Part shown: in pieces, positions 17,801-26,416 of the stretch
How the letters are laid out: every line of letters starts with the position of its first letter
Numbering within the stretch: position 1 is the stretch's first letter
From: Nodosilinea sp. FACHB-141
Lineage (GTDB): Bacteria > Cyanobacteriota > Cyanobacteriia > Phormidesmidales > Phormidesmidaceae
Length of the DNA: 64,000 nt
Direction of reading: 5' to 3'
Assembly (NCBI RefSeq): GCF_014696135.1
Contig: NZ_JACJPP010000007.1
Span: 186,001 to 250,000, forward strand
Program-made: the position numbers and the translations under genes
The notes under the pieces: generated by a model
Seen by the model: the letters and a program-made list of their open reading frames with translations, nothing else
Told to the model about the DNA's origin: nothing
Database searches by the model: none

Positions 17801-18435
17801 GGCATCCCTCAGTAACGGTGGACTACAAAGAGCTGCTGGTGCGTGAAGAGCACCGGCAAACCAGCTTTGACGTGTTCACCGGGGAGGGGCTAATCAGCCT
17901 AAACGTGCGCGATTTGCTGAACGGGGTAGATTTAGAGGGCACCCGCCACCCCACCGTTGCGATGGATCGCCATAGCCAAGCCCTGCGCCTCTTCTACAGC
18001 TATTCCCACAAAGACGAAACTCTGCGCGACGAGCTAGAGACCCACCTGAAGTTGCTGCAACGGCAGGGGCTCATTCAGCCCTGGCACGATCGCAGAATCC
18101 TCCCCGGCGACGACTGGGCCAATGATATTGACGACAACCTCAACCGCGCCGACATCATCCTGCTGTTGGTAAGTTCTGACTTCATCGCCTCAGACTACTG
18201 CTACGACCTAGAGATGACCCGCGCCATGGAGCGCCACGCAGCGGGTGAGGCCAGAGTCATCCCCATCATCCTCAGACCCACGGATTGGAAGAATACGCCC
18301 TTTAGTAAGCTTCAGTCTCTGCCCAAAAATGCCGAGGCCGTGACCCAGTGGAGCGATCGCGATGCCGCCTGGCTCAATGTCGAAACCGGCATTAAGCGCG
18401 TGGCGGAGTTGCTTAAGGGCGATAAACGGCTGTAG
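14833..18435 (+). CDS. HTH-LRR-Roc-COR-TIR protein (Roco-type NTPase with C-terminal TIR)
   Basis: 1200 residues from ATG 14833. Order: N-terminal XRE-like helix-turn-helix (about 6-75, WTFAAIAERAGVSADTVSRS); leucine-rich repeats (about 90-545); Roc GTPase with P-loop GFGAAGKTS at 575-583, WDFGGQE at 623-629 and LNKIK at 680-684; COR region (about 740-1000); TIR domain (about 1050-1200, LFYSYSHKDE ... SDYCYDLEM). The TIR keeps an acidic residue in the YCYDLEM helix where NADase TIRs have their catalytic Glu. It reads as a soluble sensor-switch-effector, plausibly a biological-conflict or cell-fate protein; that role is inferred. The LRR section is AT-rich, unlike the rest of the gene, and contains perfect DNA repeats. 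Confidence 0.88.
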   Translation: MSSSSRGFLASPAGLKLLQAAKAERGWTFAAIAERAGVSADTVSRSFHPERGKRVSGESMRAIAGVLGMEVDAIGLCEEPPNLTDEAESRIQKALRTGETTLTLPSLNLTTIPVSITKLIHLTVLNLSFNKIRQVPKELCCLSNLKILNLAGNKISELPRELAQLKSLETLNIYSNELTSLPDELNWLINLKKLNVSRNKLLSIPKTGYPSNLDTLIASENQLSYLPKSLEKCKKILYIDLSQNQLTSLPKEIGELGNLVQLDLSQNQLTSLPKEIGELGNLVQLDLSQNQLTSLPKEIGELGNLVQLDLSQNQLTSLPKEIGELGNLVQLDLSQNQLTSLPKEVLHELVKLGGLDLSKNRLSSLPKEIDRLKSLNRFNLFQNRLSFLPQEIGNLKKLEHLNLAENQLSSLPGKIGDLKNLVYLDASNNKLNYLPREVSGLEQLIHLNISQNNINSLTQNLGCLKNLRQLDIADNNLSEIPEKIGKIKTLFKLDLSRNQLKALPNELAEIRALSELYLHGNEKLNLPVEILGSAEGEEGPLYEERNSTPQSILDYYFRALANSQPLNEAKLILVGFGAAGKTSLVNRLIYESFDPKSAKTEGIQITPWEMCLNDSEDIKLHVWDFGGQEIMHSTHQFFLTERSLYVLVLNGRQGHEDADAEYWLELIQSFGGDSPVLVVLNKIKEHPFDVNRGALQQKFPNIREFIATDCETGQGIDLLRAAIERETDALEHLRDPFPASWVAIKNRLSEMADNYISFEQYRAICQTDGEADYGAQDSLAVHLHSLGIALNYKDDPRLRDTHVLNPHWVTNGIYTLLNAYELADTKGELEAACLARNLDVHNYPAERHGFLLELMRKFELCFRFQDDEHRYLIPDLLDKQQPPAAAEFDPADCLNFRYEYPILPEGLLPRFIVRTHVLIEHQLRWRTGVILTFEGNRALVKADPQDRCVSISVDGLGASRRRLLAVIRSDFERIHRSFKFTPKELVPVPGHPSVTVDYKELLVREEHRQTSFDVFTGEGLISLNVRDLLNGVDLEGTRHPTVAMDRHSQALRLFYSYSHKDETLRDELETHLKLLQRQGLIQPWHDRRILPGDDWANDIDDNLNRADIILLLVSSDFIASDYCYDLEMTRAMERHAAGEARVIPIILRPTDWKNTPFSKLQSLPKNAEAVTQWSDRDAAWLNVETGIKRVAELLKGDKRL
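15550..15864 (+). repeat. Perfect 69-bp tandem repeat inside the LRR coding region
   Basis: Four units of 69 bases beginning at 15550, 15619, 15688 and 15757 are identical to the base. A fifth at 15826 matches for about 39 bases with one change before diverging. Each unit encodes one 23-residue LRR (LSQNQLTSLPKEIGELGNLVQL type). Identity at synonymous sites means very recent expansion. Confidence 0.95.
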
Positions 18436-18525
18436 GTATCGATGGCTGATTCGTCACCTATCGCTATTCAGCGCTTCGCCCCAATGTGAGACGCTAGAAA
18501 CCAGTGTTATCTGGACTCGCTCCCT

Positions 18526-19359
18526 ATGCAGGTTGCCTGGCAAGACGTTAAGCCCTACGAAGATATTGTTTACCAAAAGGCTGATGGCATCGCTAAGATC
18601 ACCATCAATCGGCCCCACAAGCGCAATGCCTTTCGCCCCAAAACCATTGTCGAGCTGTACGAGGCTTTCTCCAATGCCCGCGAAGACAGCCGCATTGGCG
18701 TGGTGCTGCTGACCGGAGCAGGCCCTCACACAGATGGCAAATACGCCTTTTGCTCGGGCGGTGACCAGAGCGTGCGAGGCCACGGTGGCTATGTGGATGA
18801 AGGCGGTGTGCCCCGGCTCAACGTGCTCGACTTGCAACGGCTGATTCGCTCGATGCCCAAGGTGGTGATTGCGCTGGTGGCGGGCTATGCGATCGGCGGT
18901 GGCCACGTGCTGCACGTGGTGTGCGATCTCACCATTGCTGCTGATAACGCTGTTTTTGGTCAAACTGGCCCTAAAGTAGGCAGTTTTGACGGCGGCTTTG
19001 GAGCTAGCTACCTATCTCGCATGGTGGGTCAAAAGAAAGCCCGTGAAATATGGTACCTCTGTCGCCAATACAGCGCTCAAGAGGCGCTAGATATGGGTAT
19101 GGTCAACTGCGTGGTGCCGGTGGTTCAGCTCGAAGCCGAAGGGGTGCAGTGGGCGCAGGAAATTTTGCAAAAAAGCCCGATCGCCATTCGCTGCCTCAAG
19201 GCTGCCTTTAACGCTGACTGCGATGGTCAGGCGGGGCTGCAAGAGCTGGCGGGCAACGCCACCTTGCTCTACTACATGACTGAAGAGGGCTCTGAGGGTA
19301 GGCAGGCATTTTTAGAAAAGCGAGAGCCCGATTTTCGTCAATATCCCTGGCTGCCCTAG
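18526..19359 (+). CDS. menB: 1,4-dihydroxy-2-naphthoyl-CoA synthase MenB
   Basis: 277 residues, crotonase fold. The segments [37 protein letters not shown] and [20 protein letters not shown] are characteristic of MenB and distinguish it from general enoyl-CoA hydratases. It closes the second ring of the naphthoate in phylloquinone (vitamin K1) synthesis; phylloquinone is the A1 electron carrier in photosystem I. The ATG at 18526 gives the usual family length. It is followed after 46 bases by a DUF4336 gene on the same strand. Confidence 0.95.
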   Translation: MQVAWQDVKPYEDIVYQKADGIAKITINRPHKRNAFRPKTIVELYEAFSNAREDSRIGVVLLTGAGPHTDGKYAFCSGGDQSVRGHGGYVDEGGVPRLNVLDLQRLIRSMPKVVIALVAGYAIGGGHVLHVVCDLTIAADNAVFGQTGPKVGSFDGGFGASYLSRMVGQKKAREIWYLCRQYSAQEALDMGMVNCVVPVVQLEAEGVQWAQEILQKSPIAIRCLKAAFNADCDGQAGLQELAGNATLLYYMTEEGSEGRQAFLEKREPDFRQYPWLP

Positions 19360-19405
19360 GGGAGTGAGGGAGTGGATGAGTAGGTGGGTGGATGGGTGAG
19401 GTCGA

Positions 19406-20140
19406 ATGATGCTCAGAGCGATCGATCGGGATCTTTGGGTGGCCGAGCAGCCCTTGCGATATTTTGGGCTGGGCATCGGTACTCGCATGACGGTGATTCG
19501 GCTGGTGGGCAATCAGCTGGTAGTTGTTTCGCCCATTCAGGTGAGCGAGGAGTTGGTAGACGAGCTGAATAAGCTGGGAACAGTCACGCATATCATTGCT
19601 CCTAACCTGTATCACTACCAATTTGTCACAGGGTTCAAAGCGGCGTACCCAGCGGCAACGGTTTGGGCGACGGCGGGGCTGAGCGCCAAAAAGCCAGAGC
19701 TAACCATCGACCAGGCGATATCCGGCGGCTCGAACAGTCCATGGGAAGGCATTGAGCGTCTGTTCTTTGATGGGTTCAAAACCCTTAGCCCCAGTGGCCC
19801 AGATCCGCTTGAGGAATGGGTGTTTTTCCATGCTGCCAGTCGGACGCTGATCTTGACGGATACGGCTTTTTGTTTTGACGAGAGTTCTCCGTGGCTGACG
19901 CAGCTAGTCACTAAACTTGGGGGCGGCTACAAAAGCCTGAGTCCGTCCTTGTTAGAGCGAGTTGCGACTCGGGATAAGGAGAAAGTCAAAGCTTCGGCCG
20001 AGCAGGTTTTGCGATGGGATTTTGAGCGGGTAATTGTGGCCCACGGCAGCATTGTTGAGCAGGGTGGCAAGCAGCAATTCCAGCGGGGTTACGAGCAATT
20101 TTTGGGGTGTTCGCTCCAGGACAGCTCAACGACTGTCTAA
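19406..20140 (+). CDS. DUF4336 domain protein (metallo-beta-lactamase-fold-like)
   Basis: 244 residues. Starts with ID-DLWVAEQPLRYFGLGIGTRM, the usual opening of DUF4336 proteins, and contains IIAPNLYHYQFV, LFFDGFKTLSPSGP and RVIVAHGS blocks that resemble a degenerate metallo-beta-lactamase fold (HxxHxDH reduced). No signal peptide. The first two codons are both ATG. Function unknown; it follows menB, but nothing shows a shared pathway. Confidence 0.75.
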   Translation: MMLRAIDRDLWVAEQPLRYFGLGIGTRMTVIRLVGNQLVVVSPIQVSEELVDELNKLGTVTHIIAPNLYHYQFVTGFKAAYPAATVWATAGLSAKKPELTIDQAISGGSNSPWEGIERLFFDGFKTLSPSGPDPLEEWVFFHAASRTLILTDTAFCFDESSPWLTQLVTKLGGGYKSLSPSLLERVATRDKEKVKASAEQVLRWDFERVIVAHGSIVEQGGKQQFQRGYEQFLGCSLQDSSTTV

Positions 20141-20229
20141 GGGAGTAGGCAAGCCCACTGGGGCAGATGACGATCGCACCCCTCGGTGATAGGCTGCGAA
20201 AAGCCCGTCGTCATTGACTTTTATCGCCC

Positions 20230-21120
20230 ATGAACCTTCTGCTTGAGCGCATTCAAACCAGCTTGCTCGATTTGGTGGGGCAGTTTATTCAGCTCTTGCC
20301 GGGGCTGGCGATCGCGCTGGTGCTACTGCTGCTGACGGGGTACGCCGCCAAGGTGACCCAAAAGATGGTGGGCAAAATGGTCAAGCGCTTGGTGCCCAGC
20401 CGATCGCTGCAACTGCTGGCCGTGCAAGTGACTCGCATTGGCACCTGGGCGGTGGGAATCATTATTGCGGCGGTGATTGCCTTTCCGGATTTGCGATTGG
20501 GCGACATTATCGGCCTGCTGGGGTTGGGTTCGGTGGCGATCGGCTTTGCCTTTCAAGACATTTTTAAGAACTTTTTAGCGGGCATTTTGCTGCTGGTGGA
20601 AGAGCCCTTTCGCCTGGGCGATCAGGTGGTGATGGGCGACTATGAGGGTACGGTAGAGGCGGTTAAGATTCGCTCGACCCAGCTACGCACCTACAACGGA
20701 GAGCTGGTAGAAATTCCCAATGCGATCGTGTTTACTAATCCGGTGCGGGTGCTGACCGCCTTTCGCAGCCGCCGCACCGACCTCGACATTGGGGTTGACT
20801 ACACCACTCCGCTGCCCCTGGCCAAGCAGACCTTTTTAGATATCATTGCCCGTACCGATGGCGTGCTCAGCGCTCCAGAGCCCGAGGTCGATGTGGTGGG
20901 CTTTGGCGAAAGTTCCATTGACTTTAAGCTGCGCTACTGGACGACGCCCCAGATTGCCGAGGTGCGCCGGGTTAAATCGCGGGTGGCGATCGCTCTCAAG
21001 GCTGGCTGCGACGAGGCCGGCATTGCCATTCCCTACCCAATTCGCACGGTACACCTGTTTGATCAGGCTCAGTTTAGCGAAAGCAAACCCTTGGAAAAGG
21101 GCGACTCCGTAGGACAGTAG
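20230..21120 (+). CDS. Small-conductance mechanosensitive channel (MscS family)
   Basis: 296 residues. Three hydrophobic helices in the first ~110 residues, then the MscS pore-lining and beta-domain signature LGLGSVAIGFAFQDIFKNFLAG followed by EEPFRLGDQVVMGDYEGTV, and the C-terminal alpha/beta domain. The length is close to E. coli MscS. It sits in the cytoplasmic membrane and opens on hypo-osmotic shock to release solutes. Unlinked to the flanking genes as far as can be seen. Confidence 0.92.
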   Translation: MNLLLERIQTSLLDLVGQFIQLLPGLAIALVLLLLTGYAAKVTQKMVGKMVKRLVPSRSLQLLAVQVTRIGTWAVGIIIAAVIAFPDLRLGDIIGLLGLGSVAIGFAFQDIFKNFLAGILLLVEEPFRLGDQVVMGDYEGTVEAVKIRSTQLRTYNGELVEIPNAIVFTNPVRVLTAFRSRRTDLDIGVDYTTPLPLAKQTFLDIIARTDGVLSAPEPEVDVVGFGESSIDFKLRYWTTPQIAEVRRVKSRVAIALKAGCDEAGIAIPYPIRTVHLFDQAQFSESKPLEKGDSVGQ

Positions 21121-21277
21121 CCGAGGACTAGGCTCCTCCAGTGGTTCGGCGCTCCTGCGTCCTCAGACAACGCCTACAAATCTAAGGTAAGGTTCGTCAT
21201 TTCTTTAATGTGCCAGGACGGGCGACCGTTCTTAGCCCTTGTAGATAAGGGATAGATAAGAGAGCACACGCGGGAAG

Positions 21278-24200
21278 ATGACGCTACAACCAATGCACAG
21301 CAAAACGCTGAGGCTGAGACTGAACTCGACTGGAAATAGCTTTGGTTTCATGAAACGGCAGCACTGGGCGGGGAGTTTGGCCGCTGTAGCCTGCATGATA
21401 GCCAGCCCGGCTTGGGCTGAGCCAGGGGTACCGCCGGCAGAGGCGCTGGCGGTGCAGCCTTGGGCAGGTATTAGCTTTGAGACCACCGGGGGAAGCCGGG
21501 ACTTCGGCAGCCTGGAGGGGTTTTTGCCCCTAGGGCAAGTGCCGGGACAGCAGATTTTGTTTTTGCAGGGCCGAGCGCGGCTGGATACGGCTGGCTTTTT
21601 GGGCAGCAATCTGATGCTGGGCTACCGCACCCTGGGCGGCGATCGCACCAATCTCACCGGAGGATATGTCGGGCTCGATACCCAGGCCCACGGGGAAGGA
21701 ACGTTTTATCAGGCGGGGGCTGGCCTAGAACATATCAACAATGGGTGGGAGCTGCGGGGCAATGTCTATTGGCCGCTAGGCGATCGCAGCACCGCCACCA
21801 GCTTGCTCAGCACGCCCTTTTTTGAGGGCAATCAGCTACTGCTGCCCACGACTCGGCAAGTTGCTATGGCCGGTGGGGATGTGAGCGTGGGCGGGGCGAT
21901 CGCCACCTTAGGATCCCTGGGCACGCTCAATGCCTATGGGGGACTCTACTACTACAGCCCTCCTGACCAGCCGGGCTTTTTTGGAGGTCGGGCCTGGCTG
22001 GCCGCCAGCCCCACCCCGGGGCTAAATCTGCGGCTGGGTTTGCAGCACGACGACTATTTTGGGACCAATGTGCTGCTGCAAACGGGCTTTAGCTGGGGCG
22101 GGTCTGGTCCCCAAACGGCGGCGACAGGCCTGGCGCTAGGACAACCAATTCAGCGCACCATGGGCATTACTCTGGGTGCCGAAGCCCAGGTTGAGGCGGC
22201 GATCGATCCCGACACCAACCAGGCCTATCGGTTTTACCATGTGCAGCCGGGCTCTAGTGTCGCTGGTGATGGCACCGCCGCCGCCCCGTATGGCGCGATC
22301 GATCCGGCGTTGGGCGTAGCCAGTAGCGGCGATCGCGTTTACGTTCAGCCGGGCAGTTTGGCCAGCGGTTTCACCATTCCCACCGGGGTGCAGGTGTTAT
22401 CTACCGGCCCCATTCAGCCCCTGCGTACCCAGATCGGCACCTTGGCCCTGCCGGGATCGGGCAGCGGTCTGTTGCCCCACGTGCCCGGCACCGTGGTTAT
22501 GGGTCACGACAGTCTGCTGTCGGGGTTTGCTGTGGCCCCAGAACCTGGTCAAGACGGGATTCAGGCTCAGGGGGTTAGGTCAGTAACGATTTTAGACAAC
22601 CAAGTTCTGACGGCTCGCAACGGCATTTTGCTGAATGACGTCAGCGGCAACCTGATCGTTCGCCGCAACCAGATCCAGGATGCTAGCGAAAGCGGGATCT
22701 TGCTCAATATCTCAGGCCAGACGGTAGACACCGCTGACCTCAGCAACAACGACATCCACCGGGCGGCGGACGACGGGCTATTGGTGAGAGCCGCCGCCGG
22801 CAGCCAGATTAACAGTCTGCAACTCAGCCAAAACCGCATTGGCAGCAGCGGCGAAAACGGCATTGCCGTGCTGTCTGACAACAGCCGCGTGGGAACTGTG
22901 GCGATCGCCCAAACCCAGGTCGCCGCTGCCGGAGAAAACGGCGTATTGGTTTTGGCCGGTGCCGGTGGCCAAATTGACAACCTAGCGCTCAGCCAGCTTG
23001 ACCTCGGCACCACTGGCACCAATGGCTTGCTGCTACTGGCGGAGGACGGTGGCACCATCGCCGCTACCACTGTCGCCGACGTCACCCTAGAGCAAAGCCA
23101 AGCCAACGGGGTGCTGCTGCTGGCCGAAAACGGCGCTTATATAGGCCCCGTTGACCTGACCCAACTTCAGCTAGCGGCTACCGCCGAAAACGGAGTGGCC
23201 GTGCTGGCTTTTGGGGGTAGTCGCTTAGGCCCATTCACGCTTAGCCAAAGCAACCTCGGCCAGGTGGGTAGCAACGGGGTGCTGGTGCTGGCCGACACCA
23301 ACAGCGCCCTGGCCGACACTACTCTAGAGACTGTCACGATTCAGTCGGCTGGGGCCAACGGCCTGCTGGTCTTGGGCCAAAATGGCTCTAGCCTAGCGAC
23401 GGTCACGGTCAATGACCTAGCGGTAGACCAGGCCGACAGCAATGGCCTGGTCGTAATTGCCGACAGTGGTTCCCAGATTGCCGCCGCCACGCTGAGCGCC
23501 CCCCAGGTGACCAGCGCTGGCGCAAACGGAGTGCTGGTGCTGGCAAATAATAGTGGCCAGATCGCCACCGTCACCCTCGATGGCGGCGACATTCAGCAGG
23601 CTAGTGAAAATGGAGTGTTAGTGCTGGTCAATAGTGGTAGCCAAATCCAATCCCTAGCGGTTACCAACACGGGGGTAGGCAGCGAGGGCTCAGCCGCTGC
23701 GATCGTAGACAATGGCATTCTCATCCTGTCTGCTCAGGGCAGCCGCATCGGGACTGCTACCGTAGATGGCAACCGATTAACCGGGGTGGGCGCTGCCGGC
23801 ATTGAGCTAATTGCCAGCGGTCAAAGCCAGGTGGGTACAGCTCGCATTAGCGGTAACCAGCTCAATGCGATCGACGGCGACGGCATTTTTGTGCTGACCG
23901 AAGGCCAAAGCCAAATCAGCCAGACCACTATTACCGGCAACCAGCTCCAAACTATTGACCAAGCCGGTATTCAGGTTTTGGCGCTGAACCAGGGGCAGAT
24001 CTCGGCTACGCAAATTAGCGACAACACCCTCGAAACCATAGGCACAGACGGCATCGTCGCCTTTGCTGCAACCGGGGGGCAGCTCGCCACCGTCACCGCT
24101 GATAGCAACCGAGTCAGCCAGGTTGCCCAAGACGGCCTGAGCCTCTTTGCCACGGATGGTGGCACCATCGACCGAGCTGCTCTCGTCAACAACCAAACCC

Positions 24201-24526
24201 AAACAGTTGGCAACAACGGCATCTTTGGCTTCGCCGATGGCACCAGTCGTTTTTCCACGCTCACCGTAGTGGGCAACCAAATTCAGGAGTCGGGCAATCA
24301 CGCCGTAGAACTCGGTAGCGAATCAGCTCAACCCCTCTGTGCCCAAATCACCAACAATCAGAGCATTGCTACTACCAATCTCGACGCCAACCTGTTCGTC
24401 GGGGCAGGCAGTGCACTGCAAGTGGTCGATTTGGCCCAGCTCAATCAGCTGAACAACGGCACCTTTACCCAAATCAACAACGCTGGGGCCACCACCGGTA
24501 GCCAGGGCAATCCTCCCTGCCCCTAG
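21278..24526 (+). CDS. Surface protein: signal peptide, barrel-like N-terminal region, 28-residue beta-helix repeats
   Basis: 1082 residues from ATG 21278. A signal peptide is clear around residues 25-47 (KRQHWAGSLAAVACMIASPAWA), so a start at ATG 21350 is also reasonable. Residues ~50-275 alternate like an outer-membrane beta-barrel and resemble the inverse-autotransporter barrel (GYRTLGGDRTNLTGGYVGLD). A linker with DGTAAAPYGAIDPAL follows, then from about residue 470 some 19 coils of a right-handed beta-helix. Almost every coil is exactly 28 residues and begins (N/D)G(V/L/I)LVLA; one has a 6-residue insertion. The last ~60 residues are a Cys-containing cap. Probably exported to the cell surface; the ligand is unknown. 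Confidence 0.75.
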   Translation: MTLQPMHSKTLRLRLNSTGNSFGFMKRQHWAGSLAAVACMIASPAWAEPGVPPAEALAVQPWAGISFETTGGSRDFGSLEGFLPLGQVPGQQILFLQGRARLDTAGFLGSNLMLGYRTLGGDRTNLTGGYVGLDTQAHGEGTFYQAGAGLEHINNGWELRGNVYWPLGDRSTATSLLSTPFFEGNQLLLPTTRQVAMAGGDVSVGGAIATLGSLGTLNAYGGLYYYSPPDQPGFFGGRAWLAASPTPGLNLRLGLQHDDYFGTNVLLQTGFSWGGSGPQTAATGLALGQPIQRTMGITLGAEAQVEAAIDPDTNQAYRFYHVQPGSSVAGDGTAAAPYGAIDPALGVASSGDRVYVQPGSLASGFTIPTGVQVLSTGPIQPLRTQIGTLALPGSGSGLLPHVPGTVVMGHDSLLSGFAVAPEPGQDGIQAQGVRSVTILDNQVLTARNGILLNDVSGNLIVRRNQIQDASESGILLNISGQTVDTADLSNNDIHRAADDGLLVRAAAGSQINSLQLSQNRIGSSGENGIAVLSDNSRVGTVAIAQTQVAAAGENGVLVLAGAGGQIDNLALSQLDLGTTGTNGLLLLAEDGGTIAATTVADVTLEQSQANGVLLLAENGAYIGPVDLTQLQLAATAENGVAVLAFGGSRLGPFTLSQSNLGQVGSNGVLVLADTNSALADTTLETVTIQSAGANGLLVLGQNGSSLATVTVNDLAVDQADSNGLVVIADSGSQIAAATLSAPQVTSAGANGVLVLANNSGQIATVTLDGGDIQQASENGVLVLVNSGSQIQSLAVTNTGVGSEGSAAAIVDNGILILSAQGSRIGTATVDGNRLTGVGAAGIELIASGQSQVGTARISGNQLNAIDGDGIFVLTEGQSQISQTTITGNQLQTIDQAGIQVLALNQGQISATQISDNTLETIGTDGIVAFAATGGQLATVTADSNRVSQVAQDGLSLFATDGGTIDRAALVNNQTQTVGNNGIFGFADGTSRFSTLTVVGNQIQESGNHAVELGSESAQPLCAQITNNQSIATTNLDANLFVGAGSALQVVDLAQLNQLNNGTFTQINNAGATTGSQGNPPCP

Positions 24527-24680
24527 GGGTCGCAGCGTTGTTGATAGGTGTTGCTTAACGCATCCCCCAAGCCTCCATTCTGGGGAAACAGCTCAAAGTC
24601 CCCCACTTCTGGGGAACTTTAGAGAGCAGCGAGAGGATGCTGCATTCATAGATTCACTGCTCGCTGCAGCAATGCCGGGC

Positions 24681-25112
24681 TTATGCCCCTTGGGTTGCAC
24701 TGCGAATGCAGCGGCCGATGTTGGTGTCGATTTTGAGAATGTGGCTGGTCAGCCAACCGGCTAGCTGCTGATAAATTTCGATAGCGACCGCCTCGTTGGC
24801 GTCGCTGGCTTTGTAGCGATCGTGCAGTTGGCCAAAGTTCTCGATGAAGGTGGCGTGGGCCTGCTGGTTGACTTCGGCAATGGGGCACTTGTGCTTGGCG
24901 GCGCAGGCTTCTTCATGCTCAAAGTGCCACTCAGCGTAGAACTTAAGAAAGGCGAAGAGCTTTTTAATGGCGGTGCTGCCTTTGTGGTGGGCGATCGCCA
25001 GCCCTAGATCGTTGACGGCGGCAATCAGCTCTTTGTGGTGGGCGTCAATCATCGGTACGCCGGTGCTGAGGGAGTCGTTCCAAGTGAAGGGCTGGAGGGC
25101 GATGTTTTCCAT
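24681..25112 (-). CDS. Bacteriohemerythrin
   Basis: 143 residues. Diiron-site residues are visible: His26 (IDAHHKEL), His63 and Glu67 (WHFEHEEAC), His86 (AHATF), His124 and Asp129 (TSHILKID). The position of the usual first His of the HxxxH pair appears to be Asn82 (EVNQQAH), and Cys70/Cys76 lie nearby, so the site may differ from classical oxygen carriers. Last gene of the cluster with a globin, roadblock protein and GTPase; oxygen, NO or iron binding would fit that context. Hemerythrin identity is secure, the ligand is not. Confidence 0.88.
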   Translation of the reverse strand: MENIALQPFTWNDSLSTGVPMIDAHHKELIAAVNDLGLAIAHHKGSTAIKKLFAFLKFYAEWHFEHEEACAAKHKCPIAEVNQQAHATFIENFGQLHDRYKASDANEAVAIEIYQQLAGWLTSHILKIDTNIGRCIRSATQGA

Positions 25113-25162
25113 GGTGGGTCAGGGGGTTAAGTAAGGTGAGGTAATTGGGGGGTGACGGAGCA

Positions 25163-25363
25163 TTACTCGTTTACTTCCTGGCGGCTCAGTTCTAAAAGAG
25201 GAAGCAGGGCGAGGAGCCAGAGGGCAAGGGCACTGTCGTAGGACAGGGTGTGATAGAGCCAAAGCCAGAGCGTGACGGCTAGGCCCGGGGGACTGGTCAG
25301 CAGGTCGGCTAGCTTGAGCAGGCCGAGAAAGCCTTGGAGGAGTCGCAGGGCATCGTGGGTCAT
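25163..25363 (-). CDS. Small hydrophobic protein in the globin/GTPase cluster
   Basis: 66 residues starting two bases after the DUF4388 stop codon, so translation is probably coupled. Leu/Trp-rich with one or two membrane helices (about 24-58) and a polar C-terminal LSRQEVNE. No family recognised. Its tight spacing between the DUF4388 and hemerythrin genes is the main support that it is real; it could anchor the cluster's products to the membrane. Confidence 0.6.
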   Translation of the reverse strand: MTHDALRLLQGFLGLLKLADLLTSPPGLAVTLWLWLYHTLSYDSALALWLLALLPLLELSRQEVNE

Positions 25364-25365
25364 GG

Positions 25366-26241
25366 CTACACCTTGCCTTTGAGAAATCCGACGAGGTTTT
25401 GCAAAAAAGACTGGCTGACCGGGGCGGCACCAGCAGTATCGGCAGTGACGCTGGTGGCGAACCCGTGCTCTAGCGGGGCCGAGGCAGCGAGTTCGAAGGC
25501 GGCGGGGGGCGGGGCAGCCACCATTGGCATCTCTTCAGCTAGGCCAGTGACGATGAGGCGAAAGGCAATCTGCTGGGCCTTGGCCACGGGCAAGTTAAGC
25601 TGCTGAGCAATATCCTTGATGGCCATGGTGCCGTTGGTATACTCCCACACCTGCCATTCGTTGGGGTTGAGGCGCAGGCTGGGCTTGCTCTCGACCACGC
25701 TGATCAAAGCTGAGGAGGGGTCGGGCAGTTTTTCGTCGAGGGCGTCCCAGTCTTTGAGCGCGCGCAGCCCAGACAGGGTGACATCGGTGGCAGTAGCGAT
25801 CAGCCCGGTCATTTCGGAGACGGGCAGCGGGGCTTTGGGGTCAAACTGGAACCAGCCGTCGGGGAGGGCAAACAGGGCGCACACCTGACGCATTACCTGA
25901 GTGTAAAACAGCAGTTTGAGCTGTTCGGCAGTGAGCACGCCCTGGTTTTTGAGGCACAGGCCCAGAGGAGTGTGGATTTGGCAGGTTTGGGCCAGCCGGG
26001 AGACGGCGCGATCGCCCATCCAGCCCCGCTGGGCAATTAGTCGCATCAGGCCCTGCTGGTCAAGGCTGTTGCCAGCGGCAACAATTTGCCCCTGGCTCAG
26101 CCAGATGTGGTGGTTGTGGCGAGCAACGGTGGTGGGGTCGCTTAGAGTGCAGATTGTTAACAGGCCGGTTTTATTGCCCTGTTCTACTAGCTGAAACAGT
26201 TCGGGCAAAGAGAAATCGGCGAGGTATCCAGTGACAGTCAT
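25366..26241 (-). CDS. DUF4388 (PatA N-terminal-like) signalling protein
   Basis: 291 residues. It opens with GYLADFSLPELFQLVEQGNKTGLLTI, the standard DUF4388 start, followed by the HHIWLSQGQIVAAGN strand pair. The middle is helical, and residues ~195-240 look like a small winged-helix (WQVWEYTNGTMAIKDIAQQL). The tail is Ala/Pro-rich. DUF4388 occurs in PatA-type response regulators and with MglA/roadblock systems. Here it follows a GTPase and a roadblock gene on the same strand, so it is plausibly the output or scaffold. Confidence 0.82.
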   Translation of the reverse strand: MTVTGYLADFSLPELFQLVEQGNKTGLLTICTLSDPTTVARHNHHIWLSQGQIVAAGNSLDQQGLMRLIAQRGWMGDRAVSRLAQTCQIHTPLGLCLKNQGVLTAEQLKLLFYTQVMRQVCALFALPDGWFQFDPKAPLPVSEMTGLIATATDVTLSGLRALKDWDALDEKLPDPSSALISVVESKPSLRLNPNEWQVWEYTNGTMAIKDIAQQLNLPVAKAQQIAFRLIVTGLAEEMPMVAAPPPAAFELAASAPLEHGFATSVTADTAGAAPVSQSFLQNLVGFLKGKV

Positions 26242-26416
26242 GGGTGTTATCCCTTTCTGCGGGCGAGTGAGTGGGTTAGACGTAGGAAGTGGGGAAGTAA
26301 AAGGGTGGGGATGGGGTTGGGCCTGGGGAGTTGACGGTTTGTACCGCTAGCTTCAACACCGCATCCGTAAATCCCGCATGTTTAACTGAATTTCAATGGC
26401 GTTGCATTGGCAGGCT

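Noticed and set aside
22567-23106. 179-codon frame opposite the beta-helix repeats
   Set aside because: Antisense of regular 84-base coding repeats, no independent support.
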